The position numbers were made by a program, and so were the translations under genes. From contig NZ_BTTW01000003.1 of assembly GCF_036245865.1 (NCBI RefSeq), forward strand, positions 372,001 to 436,000: a stretch of DNA of 64,000 nucleotides, read 5' to 3'. This stretch comes from Corallococcus caeni (GTDB lineage: Bacteria; Myxococcota; Myxococcia; Myxococcales; Myxococcaceae). Shown in pieces: positions 25,563 through 33,415 of this stretch (positions within the stretch are counted from its first letter, which is position 1; each line of letters starts with the position of its first letter). Under the pieces are notes generated by a model, which was not told the DNA's origin, did no database searches, and saw only the letters and a program-made list of their open reading frames with translations.

Positions 25563-25688
25563 GCGCGGCGGTGGCCTGATTGCCCGTGCGCCCCCGGCGC
25601 CCCTGGACGATGCAGGCGCATGGGCACATGCGCAGCGTCTTCGGAACCACGGCCCAGACCTGGGCCCTGAACCTTCGGAGACGCTGCC

Positions 25689-26147
25689 ATGGCCTCGACT
25701 GTTCCTCCCGACACCCACGCCGTGCCCGTCAAGGAGCGCGACGAGTCACTCGACCTGCAGCCGTTCCTGGACGAAATCCAGGGCGACGCGGTCATGCACA
25801 CCCAGGGCCTGGAGGCCCGGGAGGCCGCCAGCGCGGTGTTCTGCTCGCTTGCCCGGCGGCTGTCGGATGGCGAGGACGTGAAGCTCTTCCGTGCGCTGAA
25901 GGGCGGCATCGGCGCCATCCTGGGCGCCTGCTCGGTGCACCGGGGGCCCTCGCGCGCGAAGCGCATTGGCCGCGATGAGTTCATCACCGACGTGGCCGAC
26001 CACCTGAACATCAAGCCGGACCAGGCCTTCCGCGTCGTCACCGCGGTGTTCACCGCCGTGCGCGACCGCATCCCCGAGGACGAGGTCCACGCCGTGGCGT
26101 CACAGCTGCCCGCGGACCTGGGCGACCTGTTCCGCAGGCCTGTCTGA
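25689..26147 (+). CDS. DUF2267 domain protein
   Basis: A 152-residue helical protein whose core (D-E-I-Q-G-D-A-V, A-x-x-A-V-F-C-S-L-A-R-R-L-S-D-G-E, then G-R-D-E-F-I-T-D-V-A and V-T-A-V-F-T-A-V-R-D-R-I) matches DUF2267. It is related to the copy at 7671-8180 but only distantly. There is no signal peptide and its function is unknown. GGAGACGCTGCC precedes the ATG. It is separated from the RND operon by 126 bp of unremarkable sequence. Confidence 0.8.
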   Translation: MASTVPPDTHAVPVKERDESLDLQPFLDEIQGDAVMHTQGLEAREAASAVFCSLARRLSDGEDVKLFRALKGGIGAILGACSVHRGPSRAKRIGRDEFITDVADHLNIKPDQAFRVVTAVFTAVRDRIPEDEVHAVASQLPADLGDLFRRPV

Positions 26148-26160
26148 GGGTCGTACGGCT

Positions 26161-26274
26161 TCACGCACGCAGGCGCGAGGCGAGCCGCTTCTGGTACGAC
26201 TCGGGGCGGCGGCGGGCGAGCAGCCCGCGGCCGATGCCGCTCGCCGCGCCGATGACGACCGCCGTCCTGCGCTG
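26161..26274 (-). pseudogene. Short-chain dehydrogenase remnant
   Basis: A 37-codon open stretch without a start codon ends at TGA 26163-26161. It reads V-V-I-G-A-A-S-G-I-G-R-G-L-L-A, then R-P-E-S-Y-Q-K-R-L-A-S-R-L. The Gly-rich piece looks like an SDR dinucleotide-binding loop, and the tail looks like the end of an SDR. Flavin monooxygenases of the adjacent type are often paired with an SDR, so this may be what is left after an internal deletion. A chance frame cannot be excluded. Confidence 0.4.
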
Positions 26275-26287
26275 AAGCCGCCTTCGC

Positions 26288-27838
26288 TCAGCCGCGCGCC
26301 ACTTCCGGGCCAGCACCGGCGCTGCCCTCCGGAAGCAAGGCCTGCGGCGCGGCGGCGTCTCCGGACCGCCGGAACTCCATGGCGTCGTCGTCCACCCGGC
26401 CGTAGCGCATCAGCAGCAGGTCCCGCACGTAGTTCTGGTACAGGCGCCACGGGGCGCGCGTGCCCTGGCGCGGCAGCGAGTCGAGCGCGCGCTGCACGTA
26501 CCCGGAGCTGAAGTCGAGCACGGGCTCCGGCGTCATGCCCGGGCCGCGCACGCGGGGCACGCATTGCGTGTAGCCGTGCTGCTTCATGTGGTTGAGCAGG
26601 CGGCAGGAGTACTCCGCCACCAGGTCGCATTTCAGCGTCCACGACGCGTTGGTGTACCCGAAGGCCGCGACGAGGTTGGGGACGTCGCTGAACATCATCC
26701 CCTTGTACGCCAGGGTCCGCGACAGCTGGACGGGCTCGCCGTCCACGGTCAGCGCGATGCCGCTCAGGATCTTCACGTTCAGCCCCGTCGCGGTGACCAC
26801 CAGGTCCGCGTCCAGGTGCTTCCCCGAGCGCAGCTGGAGGCCCGTCTCCGTGAAGGACTCGATGTGGTCCGTCACCACGGAGGCGTGTCCCTCACGGATG
26901 GCGCGGAAGAGGTCTCCATCCGGCGCGACGCACAGCCGCTCGTCCCAGGGGTTGTAGCGGGGCGCGAAGTGCGTATCGACGTCGAACGTCTTGCCGAGCG
27001 CGCGGCGCACCCCCAGGCGCAGGAGCCACTTCATGAGGCCCGGCCGGCCGCGCGCGAGGTTGTAGAAGAACATGCCGCGCAGCACGTTCTTCCAGCGCGC
27101 GACCGCGTACGCCGCGCCCCGGGGGAGGACGCGTCCCAGCGCCCGGGCGACGCTGTCCTCGGCCGGCTGATCCGCGATGTACGTGGGCGAGCGCTGCAGC
27201 ATCGTGACGTGCGCGGCGCGGCCGGCCATCGCGGGGACCAGCGTCACCGCCGTCGCGCCACTGCCAATGACGACCACGCGCTTGCCGCTGTAGTCCAGGT
27301 CCTCGGGCCAGTGCTGCGGGTGCACGACGCGGCCCCTGAAGCGCTCCGTGCCGGGCCACGTGGGCGTGTAGCCGCTCGCGTAGTCGTAGTAGCCGGTGCA
27401 GGTGTAGAGGAAGCCGCACGTCATGCGGACCGGCACGCGCTCCGGTCCCACCTCGGCGTCCACCGTCCAGCGCGCGTGCTCGGAGGACCACTCGGCCCGC
27501 GTCACCCGGTGGTGGTAGCGGATCCGCTGGTCGATGCCGTACTCCGCCGCGGTCTCCTCGATGTACGCCTTGATGGACGGCCCATCCGCGATGGCCTTGC
27601 CGCCATGCCACGGCCGGAACCGGTACCCGAGCGTGTACATGTCCGAGTCCGAGCGGACGCCCGGATAACGGAACAGGTCCCACGTCCCCCCCATGGCCGC
27701 GCGCCCCTCCAGGATGGCGTAGCTCAGGGTGGGGCAACGCGTCTGCAGGTGGTACGCGGCGCCGATGCCCGACAGCCCCGCACCGATGATCAACACATCC
27801 ACATGCGAGGGCTGCGCGTCGGAGGACAGGGGCATCAT
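26288..27838 (-). CDS. Flavin-containing Baeyer-Villiger-type monooxygenase
   Basis: A 516-residue FAD/NADPH enzyme. The first Rossmann motif I-I-G-A-G-L-S-G-I-G (18-27) binds FAD. The second, V-V-V-I-G-S-G-A-T-A-V-T (about 190-201), binds NADPH. Between them F-R-G-R-V-V-H-P-Q-H-W-P (about 170-181) matches the Baeyer-Villiger fingerprint F-x-G-x-x-x-H-x-x-x-W-P. It inserts oxygen next to ketones or oxygenates N/S atoms; the substrate is unknown. GAGGAGT precedes the ATG. It is divergent from a TetR regulator, with two matching operators between them, so induction by its substrate is likely. Confidence 0.9.
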   Translation of the reverse strand: MMPLSSDAQPSHVDVLIIGAGLSGIGAAYHLQTRCPTLSYAILEGRAAMGGTWDLFRYPGVRSDSDMYTLGYRFRPWHGGKAIADGPSIKAYIEETAAEYGIDQRIRYHHRVTRAEWSSEHARWTVDAEVGPERVPVRMTCGFLYTCTGYYDYASGYTPTWPGTERFRGRVVHPQHWPEDLDYSGKRVVVIGSGATAVTLVPAMAGRAAHVTMLQRSPTYIADQPAEDSVARALGRVLPRGAAYAVARWKNVLRGMFFYNLARGRPGLMKWLLRLGVRRALGKTFDVDTHFAPRYNPWDERLCVAPDGDLFRAIREGHASVVTDHIESFTETGLQLRSGKHLDADLVVTATGLNVKILSGIALTVDGEPVQLSRTLAYKGMMFSDVPNLVAAFGYTNASWTLKCDLVAEYSCRLLNHMKQHGYTQCVPRVRGPGMTPEPVLDFSSGYVQRALDSLPRQGTRAPWRLYQNYVRDLLLMRYGRVDDDAMEFRRSGDAAAPQALLPEGSAGAGPEVARG

Positions 27839-27849
27839 GGGACTCCTCG

Positions 27850-27866
27850 TGGTACAGGAAGGTACC
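27850..27866. promoter_or_regulatory. Operator copy 1 for the divergent TetR regulator (GGTAC-N6-GTACC)
   Basis: GGTAC-AGGAAG-GTACC is a 5-bp inverted repeat with a 6-nt spacer (27851-27866), starting 12 bp upstream of the monooxygenase ATG. A second, more perfect copy with the same spacing lies at 27905-27924. The matched pair argues for a dimeric regulator, most likely the TetR protein encoded next door. Confidence 0.65.
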
Positions 27867-27904
27867 CAGCCTATGAGACTGTTGATGAGAGGTAGCAGTG
27901 AGGT

Positions 27905-27924
27905 CTGGTACCGTCAAGTACCAG
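27905..27924. promoter_or_regulatory. Operator copy 2 for the divergent TetR regulator (CTGGTAC-N6-GTACCAG)
   Basis: CTGGTAC-CGTCAA-GTACCAG is a perfect 7-bp inverted repeat with a 6-nt spacer, ending 13 bp before the TetR ATG. It shares the core GGTAC-N6-GTACC with the copy at 27851-27866. Binding here would repress tetR itself; binding at both sites would close the divergent promoters. Confidence 0.7.
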
Positions 27925-27937
27925 CGCCAGGAGCCTC

Positions 27938-28534
27938 ATGACCTCCCCATCCGACCAGGCGAGCGAAGGCCCCCGGGAACGGCTCGTCGCGGGCCTGGCG
28001 CAGGCCATCATCGAGGTGGGCTACGCCCGGGTGACGCTCGCGGACATCGTGCGGCACGCGCGCGTGTCGAAGCGCACGTTCTACGAGCACTTCGAGGACA
28101 AGGACGCGTGCCTGCTGGCGCTCTACGCGGCGCAGAGCGCCCGGCTCCTGGCGGAGATCCAGGCGGCCATCCAGCACGCGCCTCCCGGAGAGATGCGGGC
28201 CAGCATCGGCGCGGCCGTGTACCTCGCGAGCCTCCAGCGCCAGCCGGGGCTGGCGCGGACGCTGCTCGTGGAGATATTGCACGTGGGCCCGAAGGGCTTC
28301 GAGCTGCGCCGCCAGGTGATGCGCGGCTTCGCGGAGCTGATGCGGCGGGAGTTCGAGGCGGCGGGCACCGGGGACACGCTGTCGCCCGCGCTGGCCATGG
28401 CGCTCGTCGGCGGCATCAACGAGCTCATCCTGGAGGCCGTGGAAGAGGACCGCGTGGACCGGCTCTCGGAGCTGGCCGGTCCGGTCGCGGCGTTCGTGCG
28501 GGGCCTGCTGGAGGCGCGGGCTCTGGCGAAGTGA
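27938..28534 (+). CDS. TetR-family transcriptional regulator
   Basis: A 198-residue regulator. The N-terminal helix-turn-helix (L-A-D-I-V-R-H-A-R-V-S-K-R-T-F-Y-E-H-F-E-D-K) is a clear TetR motif at about 32-55. The C-terminal helical domain would bind an inducer and dimerise. It is divergent from the monooxygenase gene and flanked by two matching palindromes, so local and auto-repression is likely. The 146 bp downstream (28535-28680) hold no gene I can support; only a short minus-strand open frame is seen there. Confidence 0.9.
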   Translation: MTSPSDQASEGPRERLVAGLAQAIIEVGYARVTLADIVRHARVSKRTFYEHFEDKDACLLALYAAQSARLLAEIQAAIQHAPPGEMRASIGAAVYLASLQRQPGLARTLLVEILHVGPKGFELRRQVMRGFAELMRREFEAAGTGDTLSPALAMALVGGINELILEAVEEDRVDRLSELAGPVAAFVRGLLEARALAK

Positions 28535-28680
28535 ACGCGGCTCAGTCCATGTGCTCCAGCGGGATGCCCCGGGGCACGGACTCGAAGCTGCGCGTGTCCA
28601 CCGCGGGCCTGCGCGCCCTTGCCCGGCCTGGAGCCACATGCTAGCCGATAGGTTTTCAAGCGAAGCACCGCCTGAGGGCC

Positions 28681-29550
28681 ATGGCACGCACGACTCCACA
28701 CGTCATCCCCTGCGCGGATGGCTTCGAGCTGCATTCCACGCTGCACACCTCCGAGGGCCCGGTCCGGGGCGTGGTGCTGATGCATCCCGCCACCGCCATG
28801 TCCGCGAGCATGTACTTCGCGTTCGCCGCGCGGCTGACGGACGACGGTTTCGCCGTGGTGACCTACAACTACCGGGGCGTGCACCCGTCGGGCGTGGCGA
28901 AGCGGACACGTGCCGGATTCCTCACCTGGGCCGACCAGGACGTGGACGCGGTGACCCGCTGGGCGGCGGAGCGATACCCGGGGCTGCCACTGCTCGCCGT
29001 GGGGCACAGCTTCGGGGGCCACGCCATCGCGTTGAGCGCGAGCAGCGAGCGCCTCACCGGGGCGGTGATGGTGGCGACCCAGGCCGGGAGCCTGCGGTTC
29101 ATCCGCTCGTGGCGGGAGCGGATGCTGGTCGCGCTGTACTTGAAGATCCTCGGGCCGCTGTGCGCGCGGTTCCTGGGCTACATGCCCTATGCGCGGCTGG
29201 GGCTTGGCGAGGACGTGCCCGCCCAGGCGGCGCTGGAGTGGAGCCGCTGGGCGTCGCTGCCCCGCTTCTACTTCGACGACCTGCGGGTGGACGCCGCGGC
29301 CCGCTTGCGCCGGCCCCACATGCCGGTGCTGTCCATCGGCCTGGATGACGACCCCTGGGCGCCGCCCGAGGCCATCGACCTGGTCTGCGAGCACCTCACC
29401 GGCTGCGCCGTGGAGCGCCGGCAGCTCTCCCCCGCGGACACCGCGGGCCAGGGCATCTGCCACCTGGGCTTCTTCCGCGAGCACCACGCCGCCACGCTCT
29501 GGCCCACGGTGATTGACTGGCTGCGACGCCACGCCCCGGAGCGCGGCTGA
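28681..29550 (+). CDS. Alpha/beta-fold hydrolase
   Basis: A 289-residue protein with the nucleophile elbow G108-H-S110-F-G-G and an upstream oxyanion-hole region (V-L-M-H-P-A-T). A late G-L-D-D-D-P-W could give the acid residue, and H-L-G-F-F near the end could give the catalytic His. There is no signal peptide, so it is a cytoplasmic esterase or lipase-like enzyme of unknown substrate. It is close to the family of serine hydrolases encoded with flavin monooxygenases, which cleave the esters produced. That link to the neighbouring Baeyer-Villiger enzyme is inference. It is followed by a strong hairpin. Confidence 0.85.
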   Translation: MARTTPHVIPCADGFELHSTLHTSEGPVRGVVLMHPATAMSASMYFAFAARLTDDGFAVVTYNYRGVHPSGVAKRTRAGFLTWADQDVDAVTRWAAERYPGLPLLAVGHSFGGHAIALSASSERLTGAVMVATQAGSLRFIRSWRERMLVALYLKILGPLCARFLGYMPYARLGLGEDVPAQAALEWSRWASLPRFYFDDLRVDAAARLRRPHMPVLSIGLDDDPWAPPEAIDLVCEHLTGCAVERRQLSPADTAGQGICHLGFFREHHAATLWPTVIDWLRRHAPERG

Positions 29551-29563
29551 GGGCCCGGGCGTC

Positions 29564-29595
29564 CCGCCGGTCCGTCACGCGACACGGACCGGCGG
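29564..29595. terminator. Perfect 12-bp hairpin between convergent genes
   Basis: CCGCCGGTCCGT / ACGGACCGGCGG with an 8-nt loop lies between the hydrolase stop (29550) and the stop of the minus-strand barrel-like gene (29612). It is symmetric and lacks a T-run, so it is a probable bidirectional terminator of the GC-rich type. Confidence 0.65.
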
Positions 29596-29611
29596 AGCCT
29601 TCAGCGGCGGC

Positions 29612-31120
29612 TCAGTAGCGGAAGCCCACCTGGAGCGACAGGCCGGGGTACTGGTCCACCGCGCCACCCGCGACGTAGGGGTCGCCCGGCTCCGGGTTGA
29701 ACTTGAAGAAGTAGCGGCGCAGGTCCGCCTTCAAGCGCACGTCCAGGATGCGGTTGAGCCGGTACGCCAGCGTCGCGCTGCCCGTGACGGCGCCCGCGGA
29801 CATGCGCGGGAACCACGCGTCCGAGGACAGCTCTCCGGAGTCCAGCGGGTGCTGGTAGCCAAGCCGGAAGTTGAAGTCGAACTTCTCCGACAGCGCCGCC
29901 CGCAGGCCCAGCCCCAGGCCCGCCGTCTTGTACTCCACGTTGGGCAGGTCCAACGGCCGCTCGCCGTCCACCGCGTCGATGCGGAACGTGCTCATCCCGT
30001 ACGTGCCGGTGACCTCGAAGCCGTAGCGCTGCGCCTGGCCGAAGGGCATCACGTAGCGCAGGCCCGCCTGCCACTCGCGCGCCGTGGTGGGGTAGGAGAC
30101 CGCCCCCGTGGAGCCGGTGGACTTCAGGCCGAAGGACTGATCAATCGAACCCGTGAGGCCCAGCCGCGCCAGCGCGCCCTTCTGGAAGGGCGCCAGCGGA
30201 TACACCGTCACGTCGCCCGCGAACTGGGGCGCGCCCGGCAGCGCGACGCCGGCCACGTCCTTGCCCAGCGTGTACGGCCGCAGCACCCCGAACACGTCGT
30301 CCTTGTAGCGCAGCGACCGGCCGAGGAGCTTCAGGCCCAGCGCGCCCTCCACGAGCGGCGCGGAGCGCGACTCCTGCTGCGTGGAGACCGCGTCGTCCTG
30401 CTTCTCCGGCGCCTTGTCCTCCTTCCTGGGGGCGGCGGCCACCGGCTTGCGGATGGGCTCCGGGTCGGGCGTCTTGGGCTCCGGAGCCTTGGCCGGCGGC
30501 GGCGTCTCCGCGATGGGCGTCGCGGGCTTCACCGGCTCCGGCTCCACGGGGGTGGGCGGGGTGGGCGCCACCGGGGCGGCCTCCGGCGCGCGGGACTTCT
30601 GCAGGCCGCGCTCCAGCGCCGTCCACTGGCGCTTCACCGCGGGAGGCACCAGCTTCGCCGTGGCGGGCTTCGCGGCGGCGGGGGAGGCCAGCGCCTTGCC
30701 GTCCCGGCCGTTGCGCACGGTGATGCGCACCTGCTGCTTCTTGCCCACGGTGGCCGTGTCCGCCACCAGCACCGCGCTCAGGCCCAGCTCGCTCGCGACG
30801 GCGGCGGCGCCCGCGGGCTGCGTGGGATCCACCCCCCGGCGCGAGGCGGCGGCGCGCACCGCGGACTCCGGGACGACTTCGTAGCGGGCCGGACGGCGGT
30901 TGAGCTCCGCCTCCAGCACGTCGCGCGCGGCGTCCGCGTGCGGACCGGAGGCGAGCACCGCCACGCGGCGCGCCTCCGTCACCTTCGCGGCCTTGGACTT
31001 CTTCGTCGCGGACTGCGCCGTCTTCGCGGACGCCTTCCTGGGCGCGGCGTCCGCGGCGGGAACGAGCAGGAGGGCCGCGCCCAGCAGGGCGGCGGCGGTG
31101 ACATGACGGGTGCGGGTCAT
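29612..31120 (-). CDS. Secreted protein with beta-barrel-like C-terminus
   Basis: The protein is 502 residues from the ATG at 31120, with a signal peptide ending near A-D-A-A. The N-terminal part (about 50-150) is a small alpha/beta domain that might resemble the curli-assembly CsgG type of 'variability' domain. A Pro/Lys/Glu-rich linker (about 190-260) is followed by about 240 residues of alternating short strands ending in Tyr (Q-V-G-F-R-Y at the extreme C-terminus). A terminal aromatic is typical of outer-membrane barrels. Its start codon overlaps the stop of the haem lipoprotein gene by one base (TGATG). Function is unknown; an envelope structural or sensing role is inference. Confidence 0.7.
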   Translation of the reverse strand: MTRTRHVTAAALLGAALLLVPAADAAPRKASAKTAQSATKKSKAAKVTEARRVAVLASGPHADAARDVLEAELNRRPARYEVVPESAVRAAASRRGVDPTQPAGAAAVASELGLSAVLVADTATVGKKQQVRITVRNGRDGKALASPAAAKPATAKLVPPAVKRQWTALERGLQKSRAPEAAPVAPTPPTPVEPEPVKPATPIAETPPPAKAPEPKTPDPEPIRKPVAAAPRKEDKAPEKQDDAVSTQQESRSAPLVEGALGLKLLGRSLRYKDDVFGVLRPYTLGKDVAGVALPGAPQFAGDVTVYPLAPFQKGALARLGLTGSIDQSFGLKSTGSTGAVSYPTTAREWQAGLRYVMPFGQAQRYGFEVTGTYGMSTFRIDAVDGERPLDLPNVEYKTAGLGLGLRAALSEKFDFNFRLGYQHPLDSGELSSDAWFPRMSAGAVTGSATLAYRLNRILDVRLKADLRRYFFKFNPEPGDPYVAGGAVDQYPGLSLQVGFRY

Positions 31121-31581
31121 CACGGGTTGGGCTTTCCGGCGACGAGCCACTCGGTGAGGCACGCGGTGTCCGCGGCGTTCAGCGCTCCGCCCTGCGGCAT
31201 CCGCGCGCCGCAGCCCGGCGACGCCGTCAGCTTCTTCAGGAAGAAGGACTGGGACGGGTTGGCGCTGTCCGCCATCGGCTGGCTGTTGCACGCGGCGTTG
31301 GTGGTGTAGAGCCGCCCGGGCAGGCCGGCCGCCTGCAGGTCCAGGTTCGCGCCCGTGGCCTTGGTCTCCGTGGAGTGGCACGCGAAGCACTGCGCCTGGA
31401 GGATGCTCGAGGCGGTGGTGCCGGGGGCGCAGGAGCTGGCCCCGGTGAAGCGCTCGGGTTCATCGAGCCCGCCAGCACAGCCGGCGGTGGTGGCGAGGAG
31501 CGCGGCCGCGAACAGCGTGGCCAGCGGGGCGCGGGACGGACGACGGGCGGCGGCAAATGGGTTCGCGGACAAGTCGAGCAC
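31120..31581 (-). CDS. Lipoprotein with a c-type haem motif
   Basis: The protein is 153 residues from a GTG at 31581, chosen because the signal peptide and lipobox (T-A-G-C, Cys35) follow at a normal distance. The frame is open further upstream, so the start is uncertain. One haem c motif C65-F-A-C-H69 occurs, then M-P-Q-G-G near the C-terminus, which could supply the axial Met. This pattern matches the planctomycete/myxobacterial 'cytochrome c domain' lipoproteins with C-x-x-C-H and a late M-P-x-G-G. It is coupled to the barrel-like gene downstream. The 148 bp upstream (31582-31729) show no clear site. Confidence 0.7.
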   Translation of the reverse strand: MLDLSANPFAAARRPSRAPLATLFAAALLATTAGCAGGLDEPERFTGASSCAPGTTASSILQAQCFACHSTETKATGANLDLQAAGLPGRLYTTNAACNSQPMADSANPSQSFFLKKLTASPGCGARMPQGGALNAADTACLTEWLVAGKPNP

Positions 31582-31729
31582 GGGGGCAAGAGGGGGGAAC
31601 GACAAGCCCCGCAGACTACCCGGCCCGCGCGTGACTGTGCACCCCTCAACGGATCCGTTCGCGCTCGCGTGACACGCGCTCCCTTCGGCCGCCTGCCCAT
31701 ACCCCGGGTGGGCCGGTGTCATACCCCGG

Positions 31730-33415
31730 CTACCGGCGCTTCTTGAGGAAGCGGGTCACGCTGACCTTCCCGAAGCGGCCGCCGAACAGGTACCAGGTGA
31801 GCACCGCGCCGAAGAGGGCCGCCGCCAGCGCGATGCCGACGATGCCCAGCACCGGCGTGTTCCCGTACATGGGCGGCCGGGGCGCGAACGCGATGAAGGC
31901 GCCCACGATGAAGCCGCACGCGCACAGGCCCAGGAAGGCGATGACGGCCACGCTGCGCAGGTTCTCGTTGAGCTTGTCGAACTGCTCCGCGCGCACCGTG
32001 ACGCTGAACTTGCCCGTCTCCAGGTCCAGGAGGATTTGCGACAGCTGCGTGGGCAGGTCCTGCGCCATGGACTGGAAGCGCAAGAGCGTGCGCATCAGGC
32101 CGCCCTGGAGCTGCGTCGGATCATACCGGCCCGCCATCAGCTCCTTGGCGTAAGGCAGCGCGACCTCCAGGATGTTCAGCTCCGGGTAGAGCCCGCGCAG
32201 CATCCCCTCCGTGGAGATGGAGGCGCGCGACAGCAGCGCGTACTCCTTGGGGATGCGGATGCGGTACTTCACCGCCAGGTCCAGCAGGTCGCGCAGGAGC
32301 GTGCGCGCGTCCACCTGGCCCAGCGTGGTGGGCAGGTGCTGGCCCAGGATGGACTCGATGTCGTTGCGGAAGCCCATCAGGTTGGCTCTCGCGTCCGGCA
32401 CGCCCACCCGGTAGAGGATGCGCGCCACGGAGTCGCTGTCCTTGAGCGCCACCGCCAGGCACAGCATCACCAGCGTCTCCTGCATGGGGCGGGTGAGCCG
32501 GCCCACCACGCCGAAGTCCAGCAGCGCCAGCCGGTTGCCCTCCATCAGCAGCACGTTGCCGGGGTGGGGGTCGCCGTGGAAGAGGCCGTCGTCGAAGAGC
32601 TGGCGGAAGCTGGCCTCCAGGATGTGCTGGGCGATCTGCTTGCGGTCCGGCTCCGCCAGCGCGGCGGGGTTGATCTTCTCCCCGCGGATGAACTCCATGG
32701 TGAGCACGGTGCGGCTGGAGAGCGCCGCGTGCACGCGCGGAATCTTGAGGTACGGGCGGTCCTTGTGGTTCTCCAGGAACGCGCGGATGTTGGTGGCCTC
32801 GTTGATGAAGTCCAGCTCCTCGTGGATGGCCCGGTCGAACTCGTCCACGATGCCGGAGGGCGTGTAGATGCCCGTCTCCTCCACCACGGCCTCCAGCAGG
32901 CGCGCCAGCGAGCGCAGCACGCCCAGGTCCGCGTCGATGCGCTGGGCGATGCCGGGGCGCTGCACCTTGATGACGACCTCCTCGCCCTCCAGCGTCACCG
33001 CGCGGTGCACCTGGGCGATGGACGCGGCGGCGAGCGGCTCCGGATCCACCTGGGCGAACAGCTCCTGCACCTCCTTGCCCAGCGCGTCGCGGATCTGCGC
33101 GTGGACGGCCTCCAGCGGGATGGCCTCCACGTCGTCCTGGAGCGTGGCCAGCTCGTCCACGAACTCCGCGGGCAGGAGGTCCGCGCGGGTGGAGAGCACC
33201 TGACCCAGCTTGATGAACGTGGGACCCAGCTCCGCCAGGAAGAGGCGGAAGCGGCGCGCGGTGGACTCGCGGCGGGCCTCGTCGGAGACCTCCACCTTCT
33301 CCTTGCGCCCCCCGAGCAGGCGCCAGACCCCGGCGCGCTCGGTGACCTCGCCGAAGCCGTGACGGGCGGCGATGAGGGCGATCTGCCGGATGCGGTTGAG
33401 GTCCTGGAGGTTCAT
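31730..33415 (-). CDS. ABC1/UbiB-family atypical kinase
   Basis: The protein is 561 residues from the ATG at 33415, which overlaps the NhaA stop (ATGA). The hallmarks are present: [11 protein letters not shown] (the KxGQ motif, about 70), A-A-S-I-A-Q-V-H (about 137, the Ala-rich replacement of the P-loop), [15 protein letters not shown] (about 280) and L-D-F-G-V-V-G-R. Two hydrophobic helices end the protein. UbiB/COQ8 proteins support ubiquinone or menaquinone biosynthesis and lipid handling through ATPase activity. Coupling to nhaA is curious but could be only transcriptional economy. Confidence 0.9.
   Translation of the reverse strand: MNLQDLNRIRQIALIAARHGFGEVTERAGVWRLLGGRKEKVEVSDEARRESTARRFRLFLAELGPTFIKLGQVLSTRADLLPAEFVDELATLQDDVEAIPLEAVHAQIRDALGKEVQELFAQVDPEPLAAASIAQVHRAVTLEGEEVVIKVQRPGIAQRIDADLGVLRSLARLLEAVVEETGIYTPSGIVDEFDRAIHEELDFINEATNIRAFLENHKDRPYLKIPRVHAALSSRTVLTMEFIRGEKINPAALAEPDRKQIAQHILEASFRQLFDDGLFHGDPHPGNVLLMEGNRLALLDFGVVGRLTRPMQETLVMLCLAVALKDSDSVARILYRVGVPDARANLMGFRNDIESILGQHLPTTLGQVDARTLLRDLLDLAVKYRIRIPKEYALLSRASISTEGMLRGLYPELNILEVALPYAKELMAGRYDPTQLQGGLMRTLLRFQSMAQDLPTQLSQILLDLETGKFSVTVRAEQFDKLNENLRSVAVIAFLGLCACGFIVGAFIAFAPRPPMYGNTPVLGIVGIALAAALFGAVLTWYLFGGRFGKVSVTRFLKKRR

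Noticed and set aside
22017..25718. Very long open frame on the minus strand opposite the RND permease (1233 codons)
   Set aside because: It is a shadow of the high-GC permease gene. The permease has full family motifs and start-stop coupling, while the antisense frame is His/Arg/Gln-rich with no known domain.
28542..28640. Short minus-strand open stretch after tetR ending G-I-P-L-E-H-M-D-stop
   Set aside because: About 30 codons with no start and no family match. It could be a gene remnant, but it is too short to support.
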